Below are positions 11,492 through 24,685 of a DNA stretch of 64,000 bases, one piece after another. The stretch is from positions 1,798,001 through 1,862,000 of the forward strand of contig NC_052479.1 in NCBI RefSeq assembly GCF_009730915.1, given 5' to 3'. The notes under the pieces are model-generated. The model made no database searches. It saw only the letters and a program-made list of their open reading frames with translations, and was not told the origin of the DNA. The DNA comes from Dioscorea cayenensis subsp. rotundata. Lineage: Eukaryota; Streptophyta; Magnoliopsida; Dioscoreales; Dioscoreaceae. How positions within the stretch are numbered: the stretch's first letter is position 1; each line of letters opens with the position of its first letter. The position numbers and the translations under genes are program-made.

Positions 11492-14400
11492 ATTCATAAT
11501 GGTTGTAAAAAGAAATTTTAAATTTCTAAATTGGAAAAATTCAAATCAGAAATTTATAATTAAAGATTTACCCAAAAATATCCCCTCACTAAAGTGCGAA
11601 TAGGGTCTGTTATGCCGGTACGATGAAAGATAATGGCACCGTACCATCCTCGGCCAACCTGGCCCACCAAGCTACAACTTTCCTTGTTTTTTCATCCCAC
11701 TAATTAATTAAATATTTTTAATTATATATAAACAAGTAAAATAATCCTAAACAGATAAAACTAATTTTAATTAAATAATTTTTAATTAAATATATGAGAA
11801 AAATTTCACATGCAACTAATAACTTCATATCAATGACATCAGGTGTCCCGTATGTCAATAAAGACTATGAGATCAAATCCATAGTTGAGCAAAAATATAA
11901 GTGTATGATAATGACTCATGATTTGTCCATATTTTCTTTAAAAATATTAACATATATACTTGAAGTTAAGTAAATTTATTAGAATAAAACTGATGTGTTT
12001 AAACTAATATTTTAAAATAAATTTTAAAAAAGATATGAAGACAGATTTATAATACATATATTTTAGATTTTTAAGTTGTATTTTATATATAAGTGAAAAT
12101 AGATATCTTACACAAAATTTATTAAATAATTTTTAATAAGATATGTGAAAACAACTGTTCTAAATATCTAAACTTTTGAAATAAAAATAAATATACCAAC
12201 CAAGTTGGTCTACTTGTAGAGGTTTAAGTAATTGTTTTTAATTTCGAATTTTTATATTCGCAGAGACTTATCTCTTTACACGGCTCTTAATTAACACTCA
12301 AGGTTTTGAGAGTGAAAAATAGATAGTTTACACTTTTTGAAATGAAAAATAAATATACCATTACCAACCAGCTTTGTCCAACTAATGAGATTAAGTGTCT
12401 TTGAGTTTGAATTCTTATGTTTAGCAAGGCTTACTCTTTTTATATCTCCCAACCCAAGTTTTGAGATGATAAAATCAACAAGTTGAAAAGGGTGATGAAG
12501 TGCAGCACGCTATGCTGACTGAATCTGACCTCCTGAGAAAAGATATTTTATCTTCATTAAAATTAATATCATTTTGTATTTAATTTGCTTTCAATATTTA
12601 TGAGCAAGACTATTTTTAAAATGTCAACTCAATTATTCATATATATATATATATATATTTAAATTTTTAGATAGAAAAATAAAAATAAACCTCAACCCCA
12701 TTGAAAAGAAAACTACCAAAAATAGAAAGCAATAAAGAAACCGGGTCATCAGAAGCTCGAAAGCAATAAAGAGACCGGTCACCCGGAGTGAAGCCCAGCT
12801 AAAAACTAAACAAATTTTATTTTATTTTATATCCTTAAATAGAAATAAAAAACTAAATGCCTGCGCCGGGCTGGCACTGCTGTTTAACACCACTAGAGCT
12901 TCACTCCCTCCACTAGCTTAACAATTGCATCAAACCCCTACAAAATCTCTGAAATTACCATTACTTGTACCTTTCAATAAACAAAATAAAATAAGAAAAT
13001 CAAATCTCCACTCAATCAGAAACTGTATAATTATACAAATATAAAATCTCATATTCAAAAATTCAGAGCTCCTCTAAACCCATAAAACTTAAATTTTAAT
13101 TCTCAGAAAAGAGAAGAAGAAGAGAAGGAGAACGCAAAAGTGTAATATCAAACTGCATAATCTGTAAAAATATACTCGCAGATACTATAGCTGGGTAGTA
13201 AGCATTTTTCTGCAGATTAATCTCGCTTGGTAAACCCCAAGCGAGAATAAGGACCTGCGTAAGTCAAGATTTTGCTAAATGAATAAATCGAAAAGTGACA
13301 TACGAATGCTTTATAAACCGAGGACCGCAGGTAGATGGAAGCGGATCCTTTTAAAATGTTGTTTTATAATCATGGACCACCTGAGCACCTGAAAAGCGAC
13401 CTGTACTATTTCATAATTCAAGCGATCATTCTGTAGCTTTTTCAGACTGTCATGTGTAAGACAATTACGTTTTGAGAGACTAAAATTGAATTTCTGGCTT
13501 GAAAACTTAAGCTGGAGAAAACCTCAGATTTTGATGGTCTCATCTTCTTCTCCTCATCTCGCTACATAAGAACCCGAGACATGAAGAAATGGGAAGAAAA
13601 TTGGAGGTTTCTAAGAGAGGGACTGAGATCTGCCGAGGAGCTCGTCACGTGAGGGGACGGTATTTCGGTAAGAGGCCTTCCCTCAGATTGCTTGGCATGT
13701 ACATGTACGCATGTATATATACGTATGTATGCTTGGATTTGATGAAAACGTCGATGAATTAAGAAATATTAATGAGAATGACGAGGTGTTGCTTTTGAGA
13801 TGTAAATTTGTGTACCTCAGATCCATGATAAATCAAAGACGAGATCGCCGGAATTATCGAGTACCATCAGAAGAACGGTGATGAGGTTTGGTTTGATTAA
13901 TTGTTGATGATGATGATGATTAAGGTGTTAATGATGATGGTTAGATTGAATCGTTGAGTTAGCTGTTTGGAGCTGGTCGATCAAACCAGTTAGTAATCGA
14001 TTGATCGAAATGGCCGGATGGTAATCGAAGTGCTTTGCTTTAATTGAATTAATCCTGTCCGGGTTTGATCAAATCAAGCTCAAGTGTGGCTGACTTGAAA
14101 CTGGTTTTGGTTGAATTAAATCGTTGAAGCTTGATTTGGGCTTTGGTTTCTAGATGTTGGGCCAGGTTTGGGCTGAAACCAACTGGAAGAGAATTAGTTC
14201 TGTTGAACCAAGTTGGTTCAATGGATTTTGCAAGCAAGAATTGAGTTGGTTCAAGGCTGGTCTCGGTGAATTTGAGCTTTGGTCTCAATGGAAACTGAGG
14301 TTGGTTCCTAATGGTCCCACTCTCAAATTTGAGTCGGCTTTCAGTCAAGTAATCGTACCAATTGACATGCGCAGCACAGTTTCGAACCGATCGTGAGCAG
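11492..14400. other. Repeat-rich intergenic DNA
   Basis: No gene is supported. Two diverged tandem copies of a block of about 150 bp lie at roughly 12177-12330 and 12337-12475. Each has a GGTC(T/C)A-type start, a TTTGAATTC or TTCGAATTT word and a GCAAGGCTTAC or GCAGAGACTTA word, which suggests old tRNA-derived SINE relics. A block near 14049-14396 has repeated GTTGAACCAA/TTGGTTC words. Open frames here have no recognisable domain. Confidence 0.4.
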
Positions 14401-15941
14401 TGGGCCCAATAGAGAGTTGATTATTATTTTTAGTCTTTGAGTTTAAATATGTTATTTATTTTTATTATATTATTCTATTGTGGTTTGTTCGGCCTCGATG
14501 AGTTCCGTGTTCAGTTAGTTGAAACCCAAGGACACCAGTGCGAGTTGGTAGAAGGCTATTATTTTAAATAATTGATTAATTATTATTATTTTGAAATAAT
14601 TGTTTAATGGCTAGTATTTTGAAATAAACGTTTAAGTATTTCTATTTTATCATATTTGATTCTCATATATAGTCGACTATAACGATATTTGTTTCGCTAT
14701 CGATGTTCGTGGAGTAACCGCATTTGACACATTCGTTTTTAGATAATTATAGTGTATTTGTGAATAGTAAAAATACATCGTATATGTGATTTAATTATCC
14801 TGCTCATGTATTTATATTTTGAGCAAAGATATATGCTTTGATTTCGAGTGAGTTGCAAAACCATGAAGTATATTAAAGACGCTTTTATCTAAGATCGTTA
14901 TTAGAATCGGCTCATTCCTTGTATAGAACGTATGCGGATCCGGGCTTTAATCGGCATTATGCATTATTATACGCTTATCGCATCGCTTTGTGCGAAAATA
15001 ATGTTTATTTCCGGATGGAATATCATGTCCCGGTGGATCACGAGCTTATGATGAGTACATACGATATCTGATCACGTATTTACTTTGATGGCTTTTGGCT
15101 GACGCGCATGCCCCGACTCATTTCGCAGAGCGGGTCCCACCCTGCCACCTTTTAGAGGTGGCGTAGGACTCGCATTGATTACTCACGAGGGCCGCCTCGT
15201 GGGGATGGTGAGCTCGGATCGGATATCTCATCGGGTAGTCGTCACCGACCCGCCGAACCGAGCGGGTCAACGTTAAGGACATGAGTTCCTCGACGGCTTC
15301 AACCCACTGATAGGCCACTCATGAGGTTTGAGAGAGCTTTTCGACCATGTTAAGCGCATGATGAGCGTATATTCATTTTGAATCTGAGACTTTAAGTTAT
15401 TTTCAATCATGACGGCAGGCGCTCTCACAAAAATCGTTTTCCTCGAGAAAAATCAAATCGATGTTGATCTATGCTGAATTTATGTATCAAGAGCTCTTTT
15501 AAAGATGATTTTGCTAGAATTTCGCATTTTTGAAAAATTTGAAAATTATTTTCGAGCAGCATGGTATTTATATATTTTATATATACCGTGATTAATATTT
15601 GAAATTAAAGCCACCACCGACCAACCGAATGCGTCAGAGCCGCAGGAGCGTGACCCTTGATCGATGAGTGATACGCGCTAGTCGTGGTCGAGTCCGGATT
15701 GCGCGTGTCTCCCTTCCTTTCTCTCATTTATCGGTGTCGCGATCTCAGTAGGCCATGCATCCGCGAAATTCCGAGCTTATCAGATTCACGGTATGACGTA
15801 TTTCAACCCGTAGAAGTTGCGTGTAAAGTTGTAAATCAGTGATTTCGTAGTCCGATTTTCGTTTAAAACAGTAGTCAATTTCCGCCAGCGAATTTTTAAC
15901 CGACGCGCCACATTTACTCCTGCAGGCGTGTGGGTGTGACA
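14400..15941 (-). mobile_element. Probable Gypsy LTR (solo or truncated)
   Basis: This stretch is clearly richer in GC and CpG than its surroundings. Read on the minus strand it starts at 15941 with TGTCACACCCACACG, a start typical of plant Gypsy LTRs. The other boundary is not determined. No coding frame is present. GC-rich motifs such as GCGGGTC and the Pro/Arg-like repeats around 15120-15300 look like LTR regulatory sequence and not exons. Confidence 0.4.
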
Positions 15942-16055
15942 CTAAAGGGTTTTGTAAGGTGCAATGGTATAGGGGTTGAGTAACCTCGTTCAGCATTTAA
16001 GGATCTCCGACGCCGGCGGTCCGGCGACGCGCGGCGCGTAGTAATCAAACGGGGG

Positions 16056-17055
16056 NNNNNNNNNNNNNNNNNNNNNNNNNNNNNNNNNNNNNNNNNNNNN
16101 NNNNNNNNNNNNNNNNNNNNNNNNNNNNNNNNNNNNNNNNNNNNNNNNNNNNNNNNNNNNNNNNNNNNNNNNNNNNNNNNNNNNNNNNNNNNNNNNNNNN
16201 NNNNNNNNNNNNNNNNNNNNNNNNNNNNNNNNNNNNNNNNNNNNNNNNNNNNNNNNNNNNNNNNNNNNNNNNNNNNNNNNNNNNNNNNNNNNNNNNNNNN
16301 NNNNNNNNNNNNNNNNNNNNNNNNNNNNNNNNNNNNNNNNNNNNNNNNNNNNNNNNNNNNNNNNNNNNNNNNNNNNNNNNNNNNNNNNNNNNNNNNNNNN
16401 NNNNNNNNNNNNNNNNNNNNNNNNNNNNNNNNNNNNNNNNNNNNNNNNNNNNNNNNNNNNNNNNNNNNNNNNNNNNNNNNNNNNNNNNNNNNNNNNNNNN
16501 NNNNNNNNNNNNNNNNNNNNNNNNNNNNNNNNNNNNNNNNNNNNNNNNNNNNNNNNNNNNNNNNNNNNNNNNNNNNNNNNNNNNNNNNNNNNNNNNNNNN
16601 NNNNNNNNNNNNNNNNNNNNNNNNNNNNNNNNNNNNNNNNNNNNNNNNNNNNNNNNNNNNNNNNNNNNNNNNNNNNNNNNNNNNNNNNNNNNNNNNNNNN
16701 NNNNNNNNNNNNNNNNNNNNNNNNNNNNNNNNNNNNNNNNNNNNNNNNNNNNNNNNNNNNNNNNNNNNNNNNNNNNNNNNNNNNNNNNNNNNNNNNNNNN
16801 NNNNNNNNNNNNNNNNNNNNNNNNNNNNNNNNNNNNNNNNNNNNNNNNNNNNNNNNNNNNNNNNNNNNNNNNNNNNNNNNNNNNNNNNNNNNNNNNNNNN
16901 NNNNNNNNNNNNNNNNNNNNNNNNNNNNNNNNNNNNNNNNNNNNNNNNNNNNNNNNNNNNNNNNNNNNNNNNNNNNNNNNNNNNNNNNNNNNNNNNNNNN
17001 NNNNNNNNNNNNNNNNNNNNNNNNNNNNNNNNNNNNNNNNNNNNNNNNNNNNNNN
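16056..17055. other. Assembly gap (1000 N)
   Basis: Exactly 1000 unknown bases, a conventional placeholder of unspecified true length. It separates the Gypsy-like repeat from the first TBL copy, so the 5' end of that TBL gene may be missing here. Confidence 0.99.
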
Positions 17056-18069
17056 TCTCAAGTTCTCTCTATTTCATTGCTTTGTCTTCAGTTAACATCA
17101 TCTTTGTGATAACCACATTTTATAACCAGAACTTCACCAACATCTTTGAGATATCAATCAACCTCATCAACAAAAACAAGGTTAGTCTCAGTTAAACATC
17201 AATATAGATCGACGCATGTTTTTTAGTTGATCTTGATCTTAATAATTGTATAATAATTATAGAAAACGAAGTTACCGTTTGCGGTGGGGAAAGCGGAGAA
17301 AGATGTGATATTTTCAATGGTTCATGGGTCTGTGACAATATCAAGACAAAGTGTTCCGAGAAACATGAGTGCCCGCGCGCTTCATTGGATGATGTGTCAA
17401 GCTCATGGAGGCCTGATAAGGTTATCAGCATTGGGGCCAGCAACCTCATAACATTCCTTGCCAGGTAGTACACCAAAAATTGATATTAGTCTCAGAAATG
17501 TTGAACAGTTCGTGGATATTTTACTTGTGAGGTTCATTCAAGCTTCAATGCAACATTGTGCTCGAGCTTCGGGAAGGGCGATGATCTTTAATGGGGAGAA
17601 TTCACTCCAACCGTGGCCCGATTCTCCTCCATGGTTTGTCTTCTCCAAAGATCAATCCCACAATGCAAAATCTAACTTTGAAATACATGAACCGAGATTC
17701 ATCTTCAAACCAAGGTAAGCATATGTATGTATAATTACAATATCGAGATGTATTAAATGGTGATCGAGTGAGGTTGGAAAAGTATATGTGGGAGTTAAAG
17801 AAACTTGAAATGAGATTCAGGAGTATAATGCATCGATCGAGTTTTATTGGGCACCATTCTCTTGGAATCAAACTGTGACAACTTCTACTATCACCAGATT
17901 ACTCGAATCGAACTGTGAGAAAAGTGATCGATCAATGTGCATGCTCAACATTGGAAAGAAAGCTGATATTTTGAGTTTGTTGATACTTATATATTTGGTG
18001 GACGACAGGGCTTAAGTTGAAGATCGGCGTACACATATATATTACTGAACTTGTTTAATTAATTTTATA

Positions 18070-18070
<1 letters not shown>

Positions 18071-18102
<32 letters not shown>
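18071..18102. repeat. TA microsatellite
   Basis: A (TA)n run inside an intron of the degraded TBL copy. Confidence 0.9.
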
Positions 18103-18104
<2 letters not shown>

Positions 18105-18294
18105 AGTTTGAACTTGGATTTGATTGTTTTGTGCTGTAGACAAGGAAAAGGAAAAGGAGGAGGAGATGATAAATATGGAAGGTGAAGATGCATGGGATGG
18201 GGTTGAAAGAGTTGGTAGGGTGGGTTGAGAAGAACATGGATCCTAGAAAAACTAGGGTTTTCTTTGTCACCATGTCACCTTCACATCCCATGTG

Positions 18295-18296
<2 letters not shown>

Positions 18297-18364
<68 letters not shown>
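18297..18364. repeat. Compound CT/TA microsatellite
   Basis: A (CT)n run passes directly into a (TA)n run just inside the donor side of the large intron of the degraded TBL copy. Confidence 0.95.
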
Positions 18365-18368
<4 letters not shown>

Positions 18369-19269
18369 GAAAACATAATTTAATGTTATGAGTGGGATTC
18401 AGCTAAGTTTTTTGAATTAGATGGTTCACAATCCAACAAAAGCTTATCATTAGGTATATTATATGTGATTGTGGCAGTGATAGTCAATTATAAGAATAAT
18501 GATTTTCATATTGTTTTGGTTTTTTTCCAAATGCTTCAATCACATATACAGTCAGGAGTGTGTTCTTACCGGGTGATAACATAGGATTTATGTTATAAAC
18601 TTGCACCTACAATTAGAGATCCATTAATTCGTTATCACTACTGTGTTCAGAGAGACTTAAACTTGAGGCTTTTAAATCCTCACACTAATATTTTATTTCT
18701 ATTATTATTTGTTGTGCTGATAAAATTTATTTAAAATTAGAAGCGATGGATAACAACTAACGTTAGTATAAAATTGACTTTTAAATTATTACTATTTAGT
18801 TTTGTTTGTCTTTTTAGGTGAATAGACAAAAAAATCATAATAATAAAATATAAAACAAATAAGTACAAAATTCACTATTGGTAGATATTGGCTATTAAGT
18901 CAAGGGGAAAAGCACTAAATACTGATGGTATCCTAGAAACAATCCTTGGAGTAATTTTTCATCCAAGGTGGCATGGCCATGGGATAGAGTTTGAGAGCCC
19001 GGTTCTTTTTATCGGTTATCTTATCCTTAGAGACTAGAGTCATTAACATGAGAGCCATAGAACTTGATTTTACATTGAGCAGGTGTGTAAGCTGCCAGAT
19101 GTTTGGCTTTACACTGAAATCAAATACTCTTTACTTTTACGAAATTCATCGTTTGTTTTGAAACAGAGTTCAGAATCTGACGTAGTATCGGATTACATCA
19201 CTAGCATGCTGTATTTTGATTTTTACGCCCAAAATCGAGCGTAGAAACCAAATCCTATGAAGTTTGAAA

Positions 19270-19455
19270 ACCAACGTATATATATAAATACATGCATACA
19301 TACACATACATGTACACATACATATACATTTATATATTTATATGACATATACTAGGTATTTTTTTACACATATATATACTATACATATATATATATGTAT
19401 ATATACATATACTTTATACATACATATATATATATTCATATACATATATATATAC

Positions 19456-19515
<60 letters not shown>

Positions 19516-19912
19516 TCATATACATATTTTTTACATATATACATATATATCCATATATATATATATATATATACACATACATATATGTATACATATACTT
19601 ATACATATGTATATATCTTGTATACATATATGTATATGTATATACATATACTTATACAGCTATATATATACTTATATATGTGTATGTATACATATATATA
19701 CATACATATACATGTACTTATACCAATATATATTTATATACATATATACACACACATATACATGTACTTATACAAATATATATATACTCATATACATATA
19801 TGTATATATACACATATATATATATATATATGTATATTTATACATATATATATACTCATATACATATATATACATATATGCATATATACACACACATATA
19901 CACATGCATTTT
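19270..19912. repeat. 640-bp TA/TATACA-rich microsatellite block
   Basis: An almost uninterrupted stretch of (TA)n, (CATA)n and TATACA-type units. It creates spurious Tyr/Ile/His open frames on both strands. It lies inside the 2.85-kb intron of the degraded TBL copy. Such blocks grow by replication slippage. Confidence 0.95.
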
Positions 19913-20299
19913 CCAATTACAGATTTACAAATCCTTTCAAACAAACATAAAAATTTTATATCTAGATGAATTTCAGTTACATCTAACCAAACACAAGATT
20001 TGATTAGCATCTGTATTTTTTAAAACCAAGTATTTCTAATTACATTGTAATTAGAAATCCACTGCATTTAGAATTACATCCAACCAAACGCTACCTAAGA
20101 CTTTGTTTGATGTATGGTGAAAATCAAGTCTTTTAGCTTGATTTTTTTTTTTATAATTATAGTTAAGACCTAAAGAAAAAATATGTAATCAATTTTTATT
20201 ATAATGGAGATAGGTGAACGAGAGTTATAATTGAATATATAATTAATAGCATTATTTATTAAGTTTTAAGTAGGCTAGTCAATAGAACTTAATTTGATA

Positions 20300-20760
20300 T
20301 TTTGAAAAAGAGTGGATAAACCACCGATTTATCGAAGGAAAAGATAAGAGTACAAATAGTTAAGTTCTCTCACCAGAAGTGAGGAACAGATACAGACTAA
20401 AAAGCAGGGGAGCTGAAAGTAAATAAGAGTCTAAGCGGTAGGAAGATATCGTCTGCCCAAGATCTCGGGCGCACTGTCTAGAAATGTGGAAGGAGAACTA
20501 CTCACGGGTTTGCATTGTGGTCGGGAGCCGCTAGTAGGATTAGAGGTTCTAGAGCTATAGAAGTTGAGTGAGCGCTGATTTTTCTACGTGATGCTTCATT
20601 GAGATTTTGTTGATACCTATCAGGTAAATGTAGAGAAAGCCAAGAGAAGCGTATGTGCAGTTGTATAAATAATATTGAGATGCGAAGACGCGATCAAAAT
20701 GAAATATGCGATTGTTTTTTTCAAGCCAGACGTTCCACAATATTGCACGGGATTTGATAT
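20300..20760 (-). mobile_element. 5'-truncated LINE fragment with 3' tail
   Basis: The minus strand encodes AILWNVWLEKNNRIFHFDRV (about 20680-20750), the conserved end of the plant LINE ORF2/zf-RVT protein, followed by a 3' untranslated region. It ends with GGTTTATCCACTCTTTTTC near 20300. The same GGTTTATCCAC tail recurs at 24136, 28609 and, less exactly, 43309, so this is one LINE family. Confidence 0.7.
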
Positions 20761-21054
20761 TTTTATTTTAATATACAAAATACCTTTTTTTTTTACCTAT
20801 AGAAGCATTGAATTCATTTATTTATAACCAAATTATGACATAATCAAATAAACTTTGGTTCCTACAATGCATATAATAATTGCATAACTTACCACTCATG
20901 CAATATAACATAGTCAGCATTTTATTATCCTTCCTATTCAAAGGTTGGGGTTTGAATGCTACTTTTGGGTTGCCCATAATCTTTAAAATAAAAATTTATA
21001 TAATTTATTTGAGATGAGCTTTTATATATATATTTATATAATTTATTTGAGCTG

Positions 21055-21095
21055 ATAATTGGACGTCCATAGATAAACTATGGACGTCCATAGGG
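21055..21095. repeat. Short perfect hairpin with GGACGTCC
   Basis: TGGACGTCCATAG, a five-base loop, then CTATGGACGTCCA. The palindromic GACGTC core recalls the ends of the MITE at 58.5 kb. It lies just before the last exon of the degraded TBL copy. Confidence 0.7.
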
Positions 21096-21705
21096 GATAT
21101 AAATTCATATATTATCACTAATAATATACATATATATCTCAGGAGTTGGGAATGGGGAGGAGTTAAAGATGGAAATTGTTACAATGAGACAAGTTTAATT
21201 AAAGACCCAAATTATTGGGGAAGCTACTCAAAAAAGAACATAATGAAAGTGATTAGGGAGGAGTTAAGTGCATGCAAAGTGCCAATTAGTGTGTTAAACA
21301 TCACACAACTCTCTGAATACCGCAAGGATGCACATCTCTCTATTTATTATCAAAAACTTGATCATCAATTGAAGCCGAAGGAACTTGCAAACCCTAAAAG
21401 TTTTGCAGATTGTTATCATTGGTGTGTTCCTGGTGTTCCTGATGTTTGGAATGAACTCTTGTACACTAAGCTCTTTTTCCCTTGATATGTATTTTTCTTT
21501 TTATTTATATGTGCATAAAGATTTTTTATTTATTTGTTTTGTTCTACTTATTTTTTTTATAAAAGTTTGTAAGAATATTTGTAATTTAGATTTAATCACT
21601 ATGTGTAAGTCTAGGAAAACACGTGGAGTACTAATGTATCATAGAATTATTTTTTTATTCTTTCAAATTTTAATATTAATCTCCTTTTCTAATTAATTTC
21701 AATAA

Positions 21706-21875
21706 GGGTAGTCCAATGGTATAACACCAAAGATAAGGGAGTCACGGCTCAAATCCCTCCCCGACAGAGATCGCTCATATACTTGCTCACCCCTGATTCT
21801 TATATCTTTGATCTTACATCCGTAGTTACAGACTGCTTTAGATCTGCTTATATTCATATAAAAAAGAATATAGTC
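21706..21875 (+). mobile_element. Putative tRNA-derived SINE
   Basis: The block starts GGGTAGTCCAATGGTATAAC, like a tRNA A-box region. About 35 bases later it has GGCTCAAATCCCT, close to the B-box consensus GGTTCRANNCC. It then has a non-tRNA body and ends in an A-rich stretch. The length of about 170 bp fits plant SINEs. It does not fold as a functional tRNA by eye. Confidence 0.4.
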
Positions 21876-23330
21876 ATCTATTATTCAAAAAAAATAAATT
21901 AATTACAATAAATTAAGTCAGATATTATCAATATTATTGTTAAAAATTCTTACTTTGATCCAAGCTAAATATTTAAAATTTATCACCGGCTATTTAGAAA
22001 AAAATTTCTTTTAAAATAAATGGATGAATCATTCAAAATATTAAATAAATAAAAAAAAAAAACATCAAAGAGATAGAGCAAAAGTGTAGAAAAGATTGGA
22101 TACACACGAAACCGCTGGAGTAGTTGAGAGTCTCAACTAAGTGGTAAAAATAAGATAGGGTTTTTAGAAAATTAACTATTTTTCTTAAAAATCATCCGTT
22201 TATGGTCATTTTAATCAAAGATAATTGCTCGATTTTTCAATAATAAGAATGTCTCAATAATAATAGTAGGAGAGGAGTAGAGAAACACAAGATTGTGTTT
22301 AATTGTTATTATAGCATCTCAAGTTTAAGTCATTTCTTGTTTTATGCTTCAGAAGACCGAAAAAAATACATGATCAATTTTTACTAGGATCAAAGTGAGT
22401 AGGAGCGGCTGATTAAATATCTGCTTGCTTCTTTCCAACGAAATGCCCCATAATGTCGCTTGAGTGAGAAGTTACAATTTTACCATTGAAGTGTTGGGTT
22501 GAATAGATAATGATTTTGTGAAGCTTATCCACAACATGTAGCAGTACAAGCTCATCCTAAAGTACAACTATTTATAAAATGATGATAAAATATAACACAC
22601 ATGTCTAAGGAAGTAGCCTTAACAAATCAAATAAATAATATCATATACTAACATATATATATATGTTAGTAATCCTTTTGGAGAGAGACTGAGAGAGGAG
22701 AGGATTGACTAGGTTTTGTTTGGATTGATTTGTTTTGGTTTTGATTTTAGAAAAGTTGTTATACATCTACTAGAAATAAGATCGGACGGTTTAAATTTAT
22801 TTATAAGGACATTAATACTATTTATCTATACAGTAAAATCCAAAATCAAAAAATTATTACGGTTGGATTTCAATCCAATGGTTAAATATCAACGTTTGGA
22901 GATAAATGATCTCCGAATGTACTTAGAAGATGCAGCCTATATATATATTATGAAAGTGACAACGAATACATTTTATAAAAATGGTCTTATTCGATCAAAT
23001 AAAACTAAACCACTCCAAAATTAGCATGGTTGCTTTCTTAGTTGTTGATTTTGGAACGGCCATAACTTATGTTTCCTTTGTTTATATCTTGTCATATATA
23101 AATCAACACAAAAAATGGCAAAATATGTTATGATCTATCAACAAAATAAGGAGAAGTAGAACTATCAATCTCCAACTTCTTTTTCTCTTGTTTGAAGCAT
23201 ACTTCATTTCCCCTTCAAGCAAGGAAAACAGAACATGAACTTGTTATTTTCTTCAACAACTCACAACTATCTTTGTCATAAGGATTCATTTAAATTTAAT
23301 ACATACATGTATATGATGATTTAAGACTCA

Positions 23331-23385
23331 TGGTTTAGGTGCACCAATTCACTAACAGAAACTTATTTTTGGTGCACCTAAACCA
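23331..23385. repeat. Perfect 17-bp inverted repeat
   Basis: TGGTTTAGGTGCACCAA and its exact complement TTGGTGCACCTAAACCA are separated by about 21 bases. They could be the ends of a tiny foldback element or a cruciform. Confidence 0.85.
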
Positions 23386-23925
23386 AAAGAAACTTATTTT
23401 ATATATTTTCAACAACTCACCAATATATAAATAATTAAACTTATTCTATATATTTTCATTTGGTTGGTCATAACCAATGAAAGCTTACGTTAGACAAGGT
23501 GGTGAGTGGTTCTTATCAAATTTCATTTTCACATGGGGTTAGATACCAACATCTTCAATGTTTATTTGCACTCAATGAATCAAAATTGGTTGTCTTTCAA
23601 TTTGTTTATCTCATGTTTGAGTTTTTAGTAATAGGGTTAATTACTTAATGAAAAGTTTCTGAAGAGCTGTAACTTCTTCGTAGGTCTCTGCCATTTTTGT
23701 TTTAAATTTTCTTTTTTTTTAACAATAGATAAACTACAACTTTATTTAAATAAAATAAAATATGAATTAAAAAAATCTATTATGTCATACAAAATTGTTC
23801 TACCAGAAATGGGTATATAGAGCATATAATAAAATAAATCAACGATTAGTATTAAAAATTACTTTTAAAAATAACTGATGACTGTAAATATGTAAAGAAT
23901 TTAAAGAAAATAAAAAATTTCTAAA

Positions 23926-24170
23926 ATGCAAGGAGGCGCCAGAGCTGTAGACGATCTTGAGTACTATCTGGGTTGCTGGGTGGCAGGGTGTGAGGAGGCC
24001 TTCTTGTTTCCTTTTTCCTTGTGTTGTTTATGTTTTCTTGTTGTTGGTTTGTTTACTTTTTGTACCACCTCTAATGGTCGATCTCATCTGTCGGTGAAGA
24101 CCTGTATCCTGTTCTCGCTTTGGTTTAATTAAAATGGTTTATCCACCGTTTAAAAAATAATAATAATAAT
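23926..24170 (+). mobile_element. LINE 3' end fragment
   Basis: A GC-richer, gene-less segment ends AAAATGGTTTATCCACCGTTTAAAA followed by an AAT run. The same end is shared with the LINE fragments at 20.3 kb and 28.6 kb. It is the 3' untranslated tail of a truncated LINE copy. Confidence 0.55.
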
Positions 24171-24685
24171 AATGCAACACTCCAAAAACAATAGAGTTAG
24201 TGGAATCTAAAAAAACAGAGAGCAAATAGTAAGTACTCTTTTTTAGTATTTATATGAAATCAAACCTAATCCATGTTAGGATTTATTATAGTAAAGTTAA
24301 CCACTACCTGATATGGAATTCTATTTGAATGAATATTATACAACCCAAATGATACACTAATCTTGTTTTTTCTTATATGTAAATGCATGATATATTATTG
24401 TTCTTAATCAGTAAGAGTGCTTGTAGGCTTTGATCAACTCCAACTTTAGTGACTATGTTTTTCAATTATATACTTGAAAGCAATATAATGTTGTACTTTT
24501 CAATTCATCAGTATAACTAATAAAGTTTTTTTATAGATTAAAACCAAATGAATTATGGCATTTAGTTGGTGAATAGCATGGAATGGACAATCCACCATCA
24601 AAGTGCATGTGTTAGTTCATGTGCAACATGATATTCAAGCTCTCAAATGAGCTCACAAAGATGATAAAGTAGTAGTACTAGATTT

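Larger units (their letters stand above)
17240..21485 (+). pseudogene. Degraded trichome birefringence-like (TBL) gene copy
   Basis: TBL-family pieces occur in order on the plus strand. They are a CDIFNGSW block (about 17305), a FSSMVCLLQRSIP block (about 17610) that normally follows the GDS motif, YNASIEFYWAPFSWNQTVTT (about 17820), KADIL (about 17960), [20 protein letters not shown] (about 18230-18290), and a clean last exon 21140-21485 with [21 protein letters not shown] and [20 protein letters not shown]. The last two pieces join through a good GT-AG intron (about 18293-21139, 2.85 kb) that holds a large AT microsatellite and a LINE fragment. Upstream exons carry stops and frameshifts, including one extra G in the run at 18199-18202, and the GDS serine motif is not readable. 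It is a tandem paralogue of the intact TBL gene 3.2 kb downstream. Some breaks may be sequencing errors next to the gap. Confidence 0.7.
21486..24685. other. Intergenic DNA between the two TBL genes
   Basis: No gene is seen. It holds a SINE-like block (21706-21875), a MITE-like region near 22720-23020, a perfect hairpin (23331-23385) and a LINE 3' tail (about 23926-24170). Confidence 0.5.

Noticed and set aside
16045..17061. 338-codon open frame on the minus strand
   Set aside because: It is made of unknown bases (N gap), so it is not a sequence-supported frame.
19338..20010. Several 60-202-codon Tyr/Ile-rich frames on both strands
   Set aside because: They come from the TA/TATACA microsatellite and have no start context or domain.
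23926..24132. Small ORF of 68 codons
   Set aside because: It lies in a LINE 3' tail. The Cys/Phe-rich product has no family match.
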